Assembly: GCA_026874595.1 (NCBI GenBank)
Contig: CM049318.1
Location: 45,552,456 to 45,616,455 of the forward strand
DNA: 64,000 nucleotides
Reading direction: 5' to 3'
Source of the DNA: Sipunculus nudus
Taxonomy: Eukaryota; Annelida; Sipuncula; Golfingiida; Sipunculidae
Positions 10,622 to 24,300 of the stretch are shown here, piece by piece. The position numbers were made by a program, and so were the translations under genes. Below the pieces are notes generated by a model. It did not search any database and had not been told where the DNA came from. It saw only the letters and a program-made list of their open reading frames with translations. Numbering within the stretch: the first letter of the stretch is position 1; every line of letters begins with the position of its first letter.

Positions 10622-13600
10622 GGTGTGTGTCACAAGATTGTCACTGTCACAAGATTGTCACAAACATGGAACTGACTGTCCCAAGCAAATTTAAAAGCAA
10701 GCATAAAGGGTGTGTGTCACAAGATTTTCACTGTCACAAGATTGTCACAAAGATGGCATAGACTTTCCCAAGCAAATTTACAAGCAAGAGTAAAGGGTGT
10801 GTGTCACAAGATTGTCACTGTCACAAGATTGTCACAAACATGGCATAGACTTTCCAAAGGAAATTTAAGAGCAAGTATAAAAGGTGTGTGTCACAATATT
10901 GTCACTGTCACAAGATTGTCACAAACATGGAACTGACTGTCCCAAGCAAATTTATAAGCAAGCATAAAGGGTGTGTGTCACAAGATTGTCACTGTCACAA
11001 ACATTTCGCAAACTTGGCAGAGACTTTCCCAAGCAAATTTACAAGCAAATATAAAGGTTGTGTGTCACAAGATTGTCACTGTCACAAGATTGTTTCAAAC
11101 CTTGCACAGACTTTCCCATGCAAATTTACAAGCAAATATAAATGGTGTGTCACAAGATTGTCACTGTCACAAGATTGTCACTGTCACAAACATGTCGCAA
11201 ATATGGCATAGACTTTCCCAAGCAAATTAACAAGCAAGTATAAAGGGTGTGTGTCACAAGATTGTCACTGTCACAAGATTGTCACAAACATGGCATAGAC
11301 TTTCCCAAGCAAATTTACAAGAAAGTATAAAGGGTGTGTGTACAAGATTGTCACTGTCACAAGATTGTCCCAAACATGGCATAGACTTTCCCAAGCAAAT
11401 TTACAAGCAAGTATTAAAGGTGTGTTTCACAAGATTGTCACAAACATGGCATAGACTTTCCCAAGCAAATTTATAAGCAAGGATGAAGGGTGTGTGTCAC
11501 AAGATTGTCACTGTCGCAAGATTGTCACAAACACTGCACAGACTGTCCCAAGCAAATTTAGAAGCAAGCATAAAGGGTGTGTGTCACAAGATTGTCACTG
11601 TCACAAACATGTCGCAAACATTGCACAAACTGTCCCAAGCAAATTTAGAAGCAAGCATAAAGGGTGTGTGTCACAAGATTGTCACTGTCACAAACATGTC
11701 GCAAACATGGCACAGACTTTCCCAAGCAAATTAACAAGCAAGTATAAAGGGTGTGTGTCACAAGATTGTCACTGGCACAAGATTGTCACAAACATGGCAT
11801 AGACTTTCCCAAGCAAATTTACAAGCAGGTATAAAGGGTGTGTGTCACAAGATTTTCACTGTCACAAGATTGTCAAAAACATGGCATAGGCTTTCCCAAG
11901 CAAATTTCAGGCAAGTGTAAAGGGTGTGTGTCACAAGATTGTCACTGTCACAAGATTGTCACAAACATGGCATAGGCTTTCCCAAGCAAATTAACAAGCA
12001 AGTATTAAGGGTGTGTGTCATAAGATTGTCACTGTCACAAGATTGTCACAAACATGGCATAGACCTTCCCAAGCAATTTTACAAGCAAGTGTTAAGGGTG
12101 TGTGTCACAAGATTGACACTGTCACAAGATTGTTTCAAACCTTGCACAGACTTTCCCAAGCAAATTTACAAGCATATATAAATGGTGTGTGTCACAAGAT
12201 AGTCACTGTCACAAGATTGTCACAAACATGGCATAGACTGTCCCAAGCAAATTTACAAGCAAGTATAAAGGGAGTGTGTCACAAGATTGTCACTGTCACA
12301 AGATTGTCACAAACATTGCACAAACTGTCCCAAGCAAATTTAGAAGCAAGCATAAAGGGTGTGTGTCACAAGATTGTCACTGTCACAAGATTGTCACAAA
12401 CATGGCATAGACTTTCCCAAGCAATTTTACGAGCAAGTGTAAAGGGTGTGTGTCATAAGATTGTCACTGTCACAAGATTGTCACAAACATGGCATAGACT
12501 TTCCCAAGCAAATTTACAAGCAAGTATAAAGGGTGTGTGTCACAAGATTGACACTGTCACAAGATTGTCACAAACATGGCATAGACTTTCCCAAGCAATT
12601 TTACAAGCAAGTGTAAAGGGTGTGTGTCACAAGATTGTCATTGTCACAGGATTGTCAAAAACATGGCATAGACTTTCCCAAGCAAATTTACAAGCAAGTA
12701 TAAAAGGTGTGTGTCACAAGATTGTCACTGTCACAAGATTGTCACAAACATGGAACTGACTGTCCAAAGCAAATTTATAAGCAAGCATAAAGGGTGTGTG
12801 TCACAAGATTGTCACTGTCACAAGATTGTCACAAACATGGCATAGACTTTCCCAAGCAAATTTACAAGCAAGAGTAAAGGGTGTGTGTCACAAGATTGTC
12901 ACTGTCAAAAGATTGTCACAAACATGGCATAGACTGTCCCGAGCAAATTTATAAGCAAGCATAAACGGTGTGTGTCACAAGATTGTCACTGTCACAAACA
13001 TGTCGCAAACTTGGCAGAGACTTTCCCAAGCAAATTTACAAGCAAATATAAAGGTTGTGTGTCACAAGATTGTCACGGTCACAAGATTGTTTCAAACCTT
13101 GCACAGACTTTCCCATGCAAATTTACAAGCAAATATAAATGGTGTGTCACAAGATTGTCACTGTCACAAGATTGTCACAAACATGGCATAGACTGTCCCA
13201 AGCAAATTTACAAGCAAGTATAAAGGGATTGTGTCACAAGATTGTCACTGTCACAAGATTGTCACAAACATTGCACAGACTGTCCCAAGCAAATTCAGAA
13301 GCAAGCATAAAGGGTGTGTGTCACAAGATTGTCACTGTCACAAACATGTCGCAAACATGGCACAGACTTTCCTAAGCAAATTAACAAGCAAGTATAAAGG
13401 GTACGTGTCATAAGATTGTCACTGTCACAAGATTGTCACAAACATGGCATAGACTTTCCCAAGCAAATTTACAAGCAAGTATAAAGGGTGTGTGTCACAA
13501 GATGGTCACTGTCACAAGATTGTCACATACATGGCATAGACTTTCCCAAGCAAATTTACAAGCAATTATTAAAGGTATGTGTCACATGATTGTCACAAAC

Positions 13601-13956
13601 ATGGCATAGACTTTCCTAAGCAAATTTACAAGCAAGTATAAAAGGTGTGTGTCACAAGATTGTCCCTGTCACATGATTGTCACAAACATGGAACTGACTG
13701 TCCAAAGCAAATTTACAAGCAAGCATAAAGGGTGTGTGTTACAAGATTGTCACTGTCACAAACATGTCGCAAACTTGGCAGAGACCTTCCCAAGCAAATT
13801 TACAAGCAAATATAAATGGTATGTGTCACAAGATTGTCACTGTCACAAGATTGTCATAAACATGGCATAAACTGTCCCAAGCAAATTTACAAGCAAGTAT
13901 AAAGGGAGTGTGTCACAAGATTGTCACTGTCACAAGATTGTCACAAACATTGCACA

Positions 13957-14651
13957 GACTGTCCCAAGCAAATTTAGAAGAAAACATAAAGGGTGTGTGT
14001 CACAAGATTGTCACTGTCACAAACATGTCGCAAACATGGCACAGACTTTCCTAAGCAAATTAACAAGCAAGTATAAAGGGTGTGTGTCACAAGATTGTCA
14101 CTGTCACAAGATTGTCACAAACATGGCATAGACTTTCCCAAGCAAATTTACAAGCAAGTTTAAAGGGTGTGTGTCACAAAATTGTCACTGTCACAAGATT
14201 GTCACAAACATGGCATAGACTTTCCCAAGCAATTTTACAAGCAAGTGTAAAGGGTGTGTGTCACAAGATTGTCATTGTCACAGGATTGTCACAAACGTGG
14301 CATAGACTTTCCTAAGCAAATTTACAAGCAAGTATAAAAGGTGTGTGTCACAAGATTGTCACTGTCACAAGATTGTCACAAACATGGAACTGACTGTCCC
14401 AAGCAATTTTACAAGCAAGTGTAAAGGGTGTGTGTCACAAGATTGTCACTGTCACAGGATTGTCACAAACATGGCATAGACTTTCCCAAGCAAATTTACA
14501 AGCAAGTATAGAGGTGTGTGTCACAAGATTGTCACTGTCACAAGATTGTCACAAACATGGAACTGACTGTCCCAAGCAAATTTATAAGCAAGCATAAAGG
14601 GTGTGTGTCACAAGATTTTCACTGTCACAAGATTGTCACAAAGATGGCATA
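13957..14651 (+). repeat. 695-bp local tandem duplication, first copy
   Basis: From GACTGTCCCAAGC at about 13,957 the sequence matches 14,652 onward at an offset of 695 (seven 87-bp units and one 86-bp unit). The 86-bp unit has AGTATAGAGGTGTG in place of AGTATAAAAGGTGTG. Confidence 0.75.
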
Positions 14652-15346
14652 GACTGTCCCAAGCAAATTTAGAAGAAAACATAAAGGGTGTGTGTCACAA
14701 GATTGTCACTGTCACAAACATGTCGCAAACATGGCACAGACTTTCCCAAGCAAATTAACAAGCAAGTATAAAGGGTGTGTGTCACAAGATTGTCACTGTC
14801 ACAAGATTGTCACGAACATGGCATAGACTTTCCCAAGCAAATTTACAAGCAAGTTTAAAGGGTGTGTGTCACAAAATTGTCACTGTCACAAGATTGTCAC
14901 AAACATGGCATAGACTTTCCCAAGCAATTTTACAAGCAAGTGTAATGGGTGTGTGTCACAAGATTGTCATTGTCACAGGATTGTCACAAACATGGCATAG
15001 ACTTTCCTAAGCAAATTTACAAGCAAGTATAAAAGGTGTGTGTCACAAGATTGTCACTGTCACAAGATTGTCACAAACATGGAACTGACTGTCCCAAGCA
15101 ATTTTACAAGCAAGTGTAAAGGGTGTGTGTCACAAGATTGTCACTGTCACAGGATTGTCACAAACATGGCATAGACTTTCCCAAGCAAATTTACAAGCAA
15201 GTATAGAGGTGTGTGTCACAAGATTGTCACTGTCACAAGATTGTCACAAACATGGAACTGACTGTCCCAAGCAAATTTATAAGCAAGCATAAAGGGTGTG
15301 TGTCACAAGATTTTCACTGTCACAAGATTGTCACAAAGATGGCATA
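14652..15346 (+). repeat. 695-bp local tandem duplication, second copy
   Basis: This copy begins at GACTGTCCCAAGC directly after CACAAAGATGGCATA, the point where the copies are joined. The homologous pair is present in the second 21-kb block at about 35.5-36.7 kb, where the second copy is cut by the 9.4-kb junction, and again at 44.9-46.3 kb. The 695-bp event therefore predates the 21-kb duplication. Confidence 0.72.
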
Positions 15347-18300
15347 GACTTTCCCAAGCAAATTTACAAGCAAGAGTAAAGGGTGTGTGTCACAAGATTG
15401 TCACTGTCACAAAATTGTCACAAACATGGCATAGACTTTCCAAAGCAAATTTACGAGCAAGTATAAATGGTGTGTGTCACAATATTGTCACTGTCACAAG
15501 ATTGTCACAAACATGGAACTGACTGTCCCAAGCAAATTTATAAGCAAGCATAAAGGGTGTGTGTCACAAGATTGTCACTGTCACAAACATGTCGCAAACT
15601 TGGCAGAGACTTTCCCAAGCAAATTTACAAGCAAATATAAAGGTTGTGTGTCACAAGATTGTCACTGTCACAAGATTGTTTCAAACCTTGCACAGACTTT
15701 CCCATGCAAATTTACAAGCAAATATAAATGGTGTCACAAGATTGTCACTATCACAAGATTGTCACTGTCACAAACATGTCGCAAACATGGCATAGACTTT
15801 CCCAAGCAAATTAACAAGCAAGTATAAAGGGTGTGTGTCACAAGATTGTCACTGTCACAAGATTGTCACAAACATGGCATAGACTTTCCCAAGCAAATTT
15901 ACAAGAAAGTATAAAGGATGTGTGTCACAAGATTGTCACTGTCACAAGATTGTCCCAAACATGGCATAGACTTTCCCAAGCAAATTTACAAGCAAGTATT
16001 AAAGGTGTGTTTCACAAGATTGTCACAAACATGGCATAGACTTTCCCAAGCAAATTTATAAGCAAGTATGAAGGGTGTGTGTCACAAGATTGTCACTGTC
16101 GCAAGATTGTCACAAACACTGCACAGACTGTCCCAAGCAAATTTAGAAGCAAGCATAAAGGGTGTGTGTCACAAGATTGTCACTGTCACAAACATGTCGC
16201 AAACATTGCACAAACTGTCCCAAGCAAATTTAGAAGCAAGCATAAAGGGTGTGTGTCACAAGATTGTCACTGTCACAAACATGTCGCAAACATGGCACAG
16301 ACTTTCCCAAGCAAATTAACAAGCAAGTATAAAGGGTGTGTGTCACAAGATTGTCACTGGCACAAGATTGTCACAAACATGGCATAGACTTTCCCAAGCA
16401 AATTTACAAGCAAGTATAAAGGGTGTGTGTCACAAGATTTTCACTGTCACAAGATTGTCAAAAACATGGCATAGGCTTTCCCAAGCAAATTTCAGGCAAG
16501 TGTAAAGGGTGTGTGTCACAAGATTGTCACTGTCACAAGATTATCACAAACATGGCATAGGCTTTCCCAAGCAAATTAACAAGCAAGTATTAAGGGTGTG
16601 TGTCATAAGATTGTCACTGTCACAAGATTGTCACAAACATGGCATAGACTTTCCCAAGCAATTTTACAAGCAAGTGTTAACGGTGTGTGTCACAAGATTG
16701 ACACTGTCACAAGATTGTTTCAAACCTTGCACAGACTTTCCCAAGCATATTTACAAGCATATATAAATGGTGTGTGTCACAAGATAGTCACTGTCACAAG
16801 ATTGTCACAAACATGGCATAGACTTTCCCAAGCAATTTTACAAGCAAGTGTAAAGGGTGTGTGTCACAAGATTGTCATTGTCACAGGATTGTCACAAACA
16901 TGGCATAGACTTTCCTAAGCAAATTTACAAGCAAGTATAAAAGGTGTGTGTCACAAGATTGTCACTGTCACAAGATTGTCACAAACATGGAACTGACTGT
17001 CCCAAGCAATTTTACAAGCAAGTGTAAAGGGTGTGTGTCACAAGATTGTCACTGTCACAGGATTGTCACAAACATGGCATAGACTTTCCCAAGCAAATTT
17101 ACAAGCAAGTATAGAGGTGTGTGTCACAAGATTGTCACTGTCACAAGATTGTCACAAACATGGAACTGACTGTCCCAAGCAAATTTATAAGCAAGCATAA
17201 AGGGTGTGTGTCACAAGATTTTCACTGTCACAAGATTGTCACAAAGATGACATAGACTTTCCCAAGCAAATTTACAAGCAAGAGTAAAGGGTGTGTGTCA
17301 CAAGATTGTCACTGTCACAAAATTGTCACAAACATGGCATAGACTTTCCAAAGCAAATTTACGAGCAAGTATAAATGGTGTGTGTCACAATATTGTCACT
17401 GTCACAAGATTGTCACAAACATGGAACTGACTGTCCCAAGCAAATTTATAAGCAAGCATAAAGGGTGTGTGTCACAAGATTGTCACTGTCACAAGATTGT
17501 CACAAACATGGCATAGACTTTCCCAAGCAAATTTATAAGAAAGTATAAAGGATGTGTGTCACAAGATTGTCACTGTCACAAGATTGTCCCAAACATGGCA
17601 TAGACTTTCCCAAGCAAATTTACAAGCAAGTATTAAAGGTGTGTTTCACAAGATTGTCACAAACATGGCATAGACTTTCCCAAGCAAATTTATAAGCAAG
17701 TATGAAGGGTGTGTGTCACAAGATTGTCACTGTCGCAAGATTGTCACAAACACTGCACAGACTGTCCCAAGCAAATTTAGAAGCAAGCATAAAGGGTGTG
17801 TGTCACAAGATTGTCACTGTCATAAACATGTCGCAAACATTGCACAAACTGTCCCAAGCAAATTTAGAAGCAAGCATAAAGGGTGTGTGTCACAAGATTG
17901 TCACTGTCACAAACATGTCGCAAACATGGCACAGACTTTCCCAAGCAAATTAACAAGCAAGTATAAAGGGTGTGTGTCACAAGATTGTCACTGGCACAAG
18001 ATTGTCACAAACATGGCATAGACTTTCCCAAGCAAATTTACAAGCAAGTATAAAGGGTGTGTGTCACAAGATTTTCACTGTCACAAGATTGTCAAAAACA
18101 TGGCATAGGCTTTCCCAAGCAAATTTCAGGCAAGTGTAAAGGGTGTGTGTCACAAGATTGTCACTGTCACAAGATTATCACAAACATGGCATAGGCTTTC
18201 CCAAGCAAATTAACAAGCAAGTATTAAGGGTGTGTGTCATAAGATTGTCACTGTCACAAGATTGTCACAAACATGGCATAGACTTTCCCAAGCAATTTTA

Positions 18301-21300
18301 CAAGCAAGTGTTAACGGTGTGTGTCACAAGATTGACACTGTCACAAGATTGTTTCAAACCTTGCACAGACTTTCCCAAGCAAATTTACAAGCATATATAA
18401 ATGGTGTGTGTCACAAGATAGTCACTGTCACAAGATTGTCACAAACATGGCATATACTGTCAGAAGCAAATTTACAAGCAAGTATAAAGGGACTGTGTCA
18501 CAAGATTGTCACTGTCACAAGATTGTCACAAACATTGCACAAACTGTCCCAAGCAAATTTAGAAGCAAGCATAAAGGGTGTGTGTCACAAGATTGTCACT
18601 GTCACAAGATTGTCACAAACATGGCATAGACTTTCCCAAGCAATTTTACGAGCAAGTGTAAAGGGTGTGTGTCACAATATTGTCACTGTCACAAGATTGT
18701 CACAAACATGGAACTGACTGTCCCAAGCAAATTTATAAGCAAGCATAAAGGGTGTGTGTCACAAGATTGTCACTGTCACAAACATGTCGCAAACTTGGCA
18801 GAGACTTTCCCAAGCAAATTTACAAGCAAATATAAAGGTTGTGTGTCACAAGATTGTCACTGTCACAAGATTGTTTCAAACCTTGCACAGACTTTCCCAT
18901 GCAAATTTACAAGCAAATATAAATGGTGTGTCACAAGATTGTCACTGTCACAAGATTGTCACTGTCACAAACATGTCGCAAACATGGCACAGACTTTCCC
19001 AAGCAAATTAACAAGCAAGTATAAAGGGTGTGTGTCACAAGATTGTCACTGTCACAAGATTGTCACAAACATGGCATAGACTTTCCAAAGCAAATTTACA
19101 AGAAAGTATAAAGGGTGTGTGTCACAAGATTGTCACTGTCACAAGATTGTCCCAAACATGGCATAGACTTTCCCAAGCAAATTTACAAGCAAGTATTAAA
19201 GGTGTGTTTCACAAGATTGTCACAAACATGGCATAGACTTTCCCAAGCAAATTTATAAGCAAGTATGAAGGGTGTGTGTCACAAGATTGTCACTGTCGCA
19301 AGATTGTCACAAACACTGCACAGACTGTCCCAAGCAAATTTAGAAGCAAGCATAAAGGGTGTGTGTCACAAGATTGTCACTGTCACAAACATGTCGCAAA
19401 CATTGCACAAACTGTCCCAAGCAAATTTAGAAGCAAGCATAAAGGGTGTGTGTCACAAGATTGTCACTGTCACAAACATGTCGCAAACATGGCACAGACT
19501 TTCCCAAGCAAATTAACAAGCAAGTATAAAGGGTGTGTGTCACAAGATTGTCACTGGCACAAGATTGTCACAAACATGGCATAGACTTTCCCAAGCAAAT
19601 TTACAAGCAAGTATAAAGGGTGTGTGTCACAAGATTTTCACTGTCACAAGATTGTCAAAAACATGGCATAGGCTTTCCCAAGCAAATTTCAGGCAAGTGT
19701 AAAGGGTGTGTGTCACAAGATTGTCACTGTCACAAGATTATCACAAACATGGCATAGGCTTTCCCAAGCAAATTAACAAGCAAGTATTAAGGGTGTGTGT
19801 CATAAGATTGTCACTGTCACAAGATTGTCACAAACATGGCATAGACTTTCCCAAGCAATTTTACAAGCAAGTGTTAAGGGTATGTGTCACAAGATTGTCA
19901 CTGTCACAAGATTGTCACAAACATGGCATAGACTGTCCCAAGCAAATTTACAAGCAAGTATAAAGGGAGTGTGTCACAAGATTGTCACTGTCACAAGATT
20001 GTCACAAACATTGCACAAACTGTCCCAAGCAAATTTAGAAGCAAGCATAAAGGGTGTGTGTCACAAGATTGTCACTGTCACAAGATTGTCACAAACATGG
20101 CATAGACTTTCCCAAGCAATTTTACGAGCAAGTGTAAAGGGTGTGTGTCATAAGATTGTCACTGTCACAAGATTGTCACAAACATGGCATAGACTTTCCC
20201 AAGCAAATTTACAAGCAAGTATAAAGGGTGTGTGTCACAAGATTGTCACTGTCACAAGATTGTCACATACATGCATAGACTTTCCCAAGCAAATTTACAA
20301 GCAATTATTAAAGGTGTGTGTCACAAGATTGTCACAAACATGGCATAGACTTTCCCAAGTAAATTTACAAGCAAGTATGAAGGGTGTGTGTCACAAGATT
20401 GTCACTGTTGCAAGATTGTCACAAACATTGCGTAGACTGTCCCAAGCAAATTTACAAGCAAGTATAAAGGGAGTGCGTCACAAGATTGTCACTGTCACAA
20501 GATTGTCACAAACATTGCACAGACTGTCCCAAGCAAATTTAGAAGCAAGCATAATGGGTGTGTGTCACAAGATTATCACTTTCACAAACATGTCGCAAAC
20601 ATGGCACAGACTTTCCCAAGCAAATTTACAAGCAAGTATTAAAGGTGTGTCATATGATTGTCACAAATATGGCATACACTTTCCGAAGCAAATTTACAAG
20701 CAAGTATAAAGGGTGTGTGTCACAAGATTGTCACTGTCACAAGATTGTCACAAACATGGCATAGATTTTCCAAAGCAAATTTACAAGCAAGTATAAAAGG
20801 TGTGTGTCACAAGATTGTCACTGTCACAAGATTGTCACAAACATGGAACTGACTGTCCCAAGCAAATTTACAAGCAAGCATAAGGGTGTGTGTCACAAGA
20901 TTGTCACTGTCACAAACATGAGGCAAACTTGGCAGAGACTTTCCCAAGCAATTTTACAAGCAAATATAAATGGTGTGTGGCACAAGATAGTCACTGTCAC
21001 AAGATTGTCACAAACATGGCATAGACTGTCCCAAGCAAATTTACAAGCAAGTATAAAGGGAGTTTGTCACAAGATTGTCACTGTCACAAGATTGTCACAA
21101 ACATTGCACAGACTGTCTCAAGCAAATTTAGAAGAAAACATAAAGGGTGTGTGTCACAAGATTGTCACTGTCACAAGATTGTCACAAACATGGCATAGAC
21201 TTCCCCAAGCAAATTTACAAGCAAGTATTAAAGGTGTGTGTCACAAGATTGTCACAAACATGGCACAGACTTTCCCAAGCAAATTAATAAGCAAGTATGA

Positions 21301-24300
21301 AGGGTGTGTCACAAGATTGTCACTGTCGCAAGATTGTCACAAACATGGCATAGACTGTCCCAAGCAAATTTACAAGCAAGTATAAAGGGAGTGTGTCAAA
21401 ATATTGTCACTGTCACAAGATTGTCACAAACATTGCACAGACTGTCCCAAGCAAATTTAGAAGCAAGCATAACGGGTGTGTGTCACAAGATTGTCACTGT
21501 CACAAACATGCCGCAAACATGGCACAGACTTTCCCAAGCAAATTAATAAGCAAGTATAAAGGGTATGTGTCACAAGATTGTCACTGTCACAAGATTGTCA
21601 CAAACATTGCATAGACTGTCCGAAGCAAATTTATAAGCAAGCATAAAGGGTTGTGTCACAAGATTGTCCCTGTCACAAATATTTCGCAAACTTGGCAGAG
21701 ACTTTCCGAAGCAAATTTACAAGCAAATATAAAGGTTGTGTGTCACAAGATTGTCACTGTCACAAGATTGTTTCAAACCTTGCACAGACTTTCCCAAGCA
21801 TATTTACAAGCAAATATAAATGATGTGTGTCACAAGATTGTCACTGTCACAAGATTGTCACAAACATGGCATAGACTGTCCCAAGCAATTTACAAGCAAG
21901 TATAAAGGGAGTGTGTCACAAGATTGTCACTGTCACAAGATTTTCACAAACATTTCACAGACTGTCCCAAGCAAATTTAGAAGCAAGCATAAAGGGTGTG
22001 TGTCACAAGATTGTCACTGTCACAAACATGTCGCATACATGGCACAGACTTTCCAAAGCAAATTAACAAGCAAGTATAAAAGGTGTGTGTCATAAGATTG
22101 TCACTGTCACAAGATTGTCACAAACATGGCAAAGACTTCCCCAAGCAAATTTACAAGCAAGTATAAAGGGTGTGTGTCACAAGATTGTCACTGTCACAAG
22201 ATTGTCACATACATGGCATAGACTTTCCCAAGCAAATTTACAAGCAATTATTAAAGTTGTGTGTCACAAGATTGTCACAAACATGGCATAGACTTTCCCA
22301 AATAAATTTACAAGCAAGTATGAAGGGTGTGTGTCACAAGATTGTCACTGTCGCAAGATTGTCACAAACATTGCATAGACTGTCCCAAGCAAATTTATAA
22401 GCAAGTATAAAGGGAGTGCGTCACAAGATTGTCACTGTCACAAGATTGTCACAAACATTGCACAGACTGTCCTAAGCAAATTTACAAGCAAGTATTAAAG
22501 TTGTGTCACATGATTTTCACAAATATGGCATAGACTTTCCCAAGCAAATTTACAAGCAAGTATAAAGGGTGTGTGTCACAAGATTGTCACTGTCACAAGA
22601 TTGTCACAAACATGGCATAGACTTTCCTAAGCAAATTTACAAGCAAGTTTAAAAGGTGTGTGTCACAAGATTGTCACTGTCACAAGATTGTCAAAAACAT
22701 GGAACTGACTGTCCCAAGCAAATTTACAAGCAAGCATAAAAGGGTGTGTGTCACAAGACTGTCACTGTCACAAACATGTCGCAAACTTGGCAGAGACTTT
22801 CCCAAGCAAATTTACAAGCAAATATTAATGGTGTGTGTCACAAGATTGTCACTGTCACAAGATTGTCACAAACATGGCATAGACTGTCCCAAGCAAATTT
22901 ACAAGCAAGTATAAAGGGTGTGTGTCACAAGATTGTCACTGTCACAAGATTATCACAAACATGGCATAGACTTTCCTAAGCAAATTTACAAGCAAGTTTA
23001 AAAGTTGTGTGTCACAAGATTGTCACTGTCACAAGATTGTCAAAAACATGGAACTGACTGTCCCAAGCAAATTTACAAGCAAGCATAAAGGGTGTGTGTC
23101 ACAAGACTGTCACTGTCACAAACATGTCGCAAACTTGGCAGAGACTTTCCCAAGCAAATTTACAAGCAAATATAAATGGTGTGTGTCACAAGATTGTCAC
23201 TGTCACAAGATTGTCACAAACATGGCATAGACTGTCCCAAGCAAATTTACAAGCAAGTATAAAGGGAGTGTGTCACAAGATTGTCACTGTCACAAGATTG
23301 TCACAAACATTGCACAGACTGTCCCAAGCAAATTTAGAAGAAAACATAAAGGGTGTGTGTCACAAGATTGTCACTGTCACAAACATGTCGCAAACATGGC
23401 ACAGACATTCCCAAACAAATTAACAAGCAAGTATAAAGGGTGTGTGTCACAAGATTGTCACTGTCACAAGATTGTCACAAACCTTGCACAGACTTTCCCA
23501 AGCAAATTTACAAGCAAATATAAAGGTTGTGTGTCACAAGATTGTCACTGTCACAAGATTGTTTCAAACCTTGCACAGACTTTCCCATGCAAATTTACAA
23601 GCAAATATAAATGGTGTGTCACAAGATTGTCACTGTCACAAGATTGTCACAAACATGGCATAGACTGTCCCAAGCAAATTTACAAGCAAGTATAAAGGGA
23701 TTGTGTCACAAGATTGTCACTGTCACAAGATTGTCACAAACATTGCACAGACTGTCCCAAGCAAATTTAGAAGCAAGCATAAAGGGTGTGTGTCACAAGA
23801 TTGTCACTGTCACAAACATGTCGCAAACATGGCACTGACTTTCCTAAGCAAATTAACAAGCAAGTATAAAGGGTACGTGTCATAAGATTGTCACTGTCAC
23901 AAGATTGTCACAAACATGGCATAGACTTTCCCAAGCAAATTTACAAGCAAGTATAAAGGGTGTGTGTCACAAGATGGTCACTGTCACAAGATTGTCACAT
24001 AAATGGCATAGACTTTCCCAAGCAAATTTACAAGCAATTATTAAAGGTATGTGTCACAAGATTGTCACAAACATGGCATAGACTTTCCGAAGCAAATTTA
24101 CAAGCAAGTATAAAGGGTGTGTGTCATAAGATTGTCACTGTCACATGATTGTCACAAACATGGCATAGACTTTCCTAAGCAAATTTACAAGCAAGTATAA
24201 AAGGTGTGTGTCACAAGATTGTCCCTGTCACAAGATTGTCACAAACATGGAACTGACTGTCCAAAGCAAATTTACAAGCAAGCATAAAGGGTGTGTGTTA

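Larger units (their letters stand above)
10622..18141 (+). repeat. Nested ~7-kb block, copy b (7,520 bp)
   Basis: This is the second copy of the ~7-kb block, directly adjacent to copy a. It lacks three units present near 5.9-6.2 kb in copy a, keeps the two units lost from copy a near 7.1 kb, and carries an extra 695-bp duplication at 13,957-15,346. Its right end is marked by a repeat of the junction seen at 10,62x: TTTCAGGCAAGTGTAAAGG followed by GGTGTGTGTCAC, after which the sequence diverges at about 18,174. Confidence 0.78.
2124..23489 (+). repeat. 21.4-kb higher-order block, copy 1
   Basis: From 2,124 onward the sequence matches 23,490 onward at an offset of 21,366, falling to 21,365 after one extra C near 2,430. 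The offset becomes 21,539 beyond 7.1 kb and 30,956 to 30,698 beyond 15 kb. Left of 2,124 the unit reads TGTCGCAAACTTGGCAG whereas the unit left of 23,490 reads ATTGTCACAAACCTTGC, so the breakpoint falls at the shared CAGACTTTCCC. In the parts I compared, differences from copy 2 are scattered single bases, fewer than those between neighbouring units. This implies a recent tandem duplication of a whole multi-kilobase block. Confidence 0.88.
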
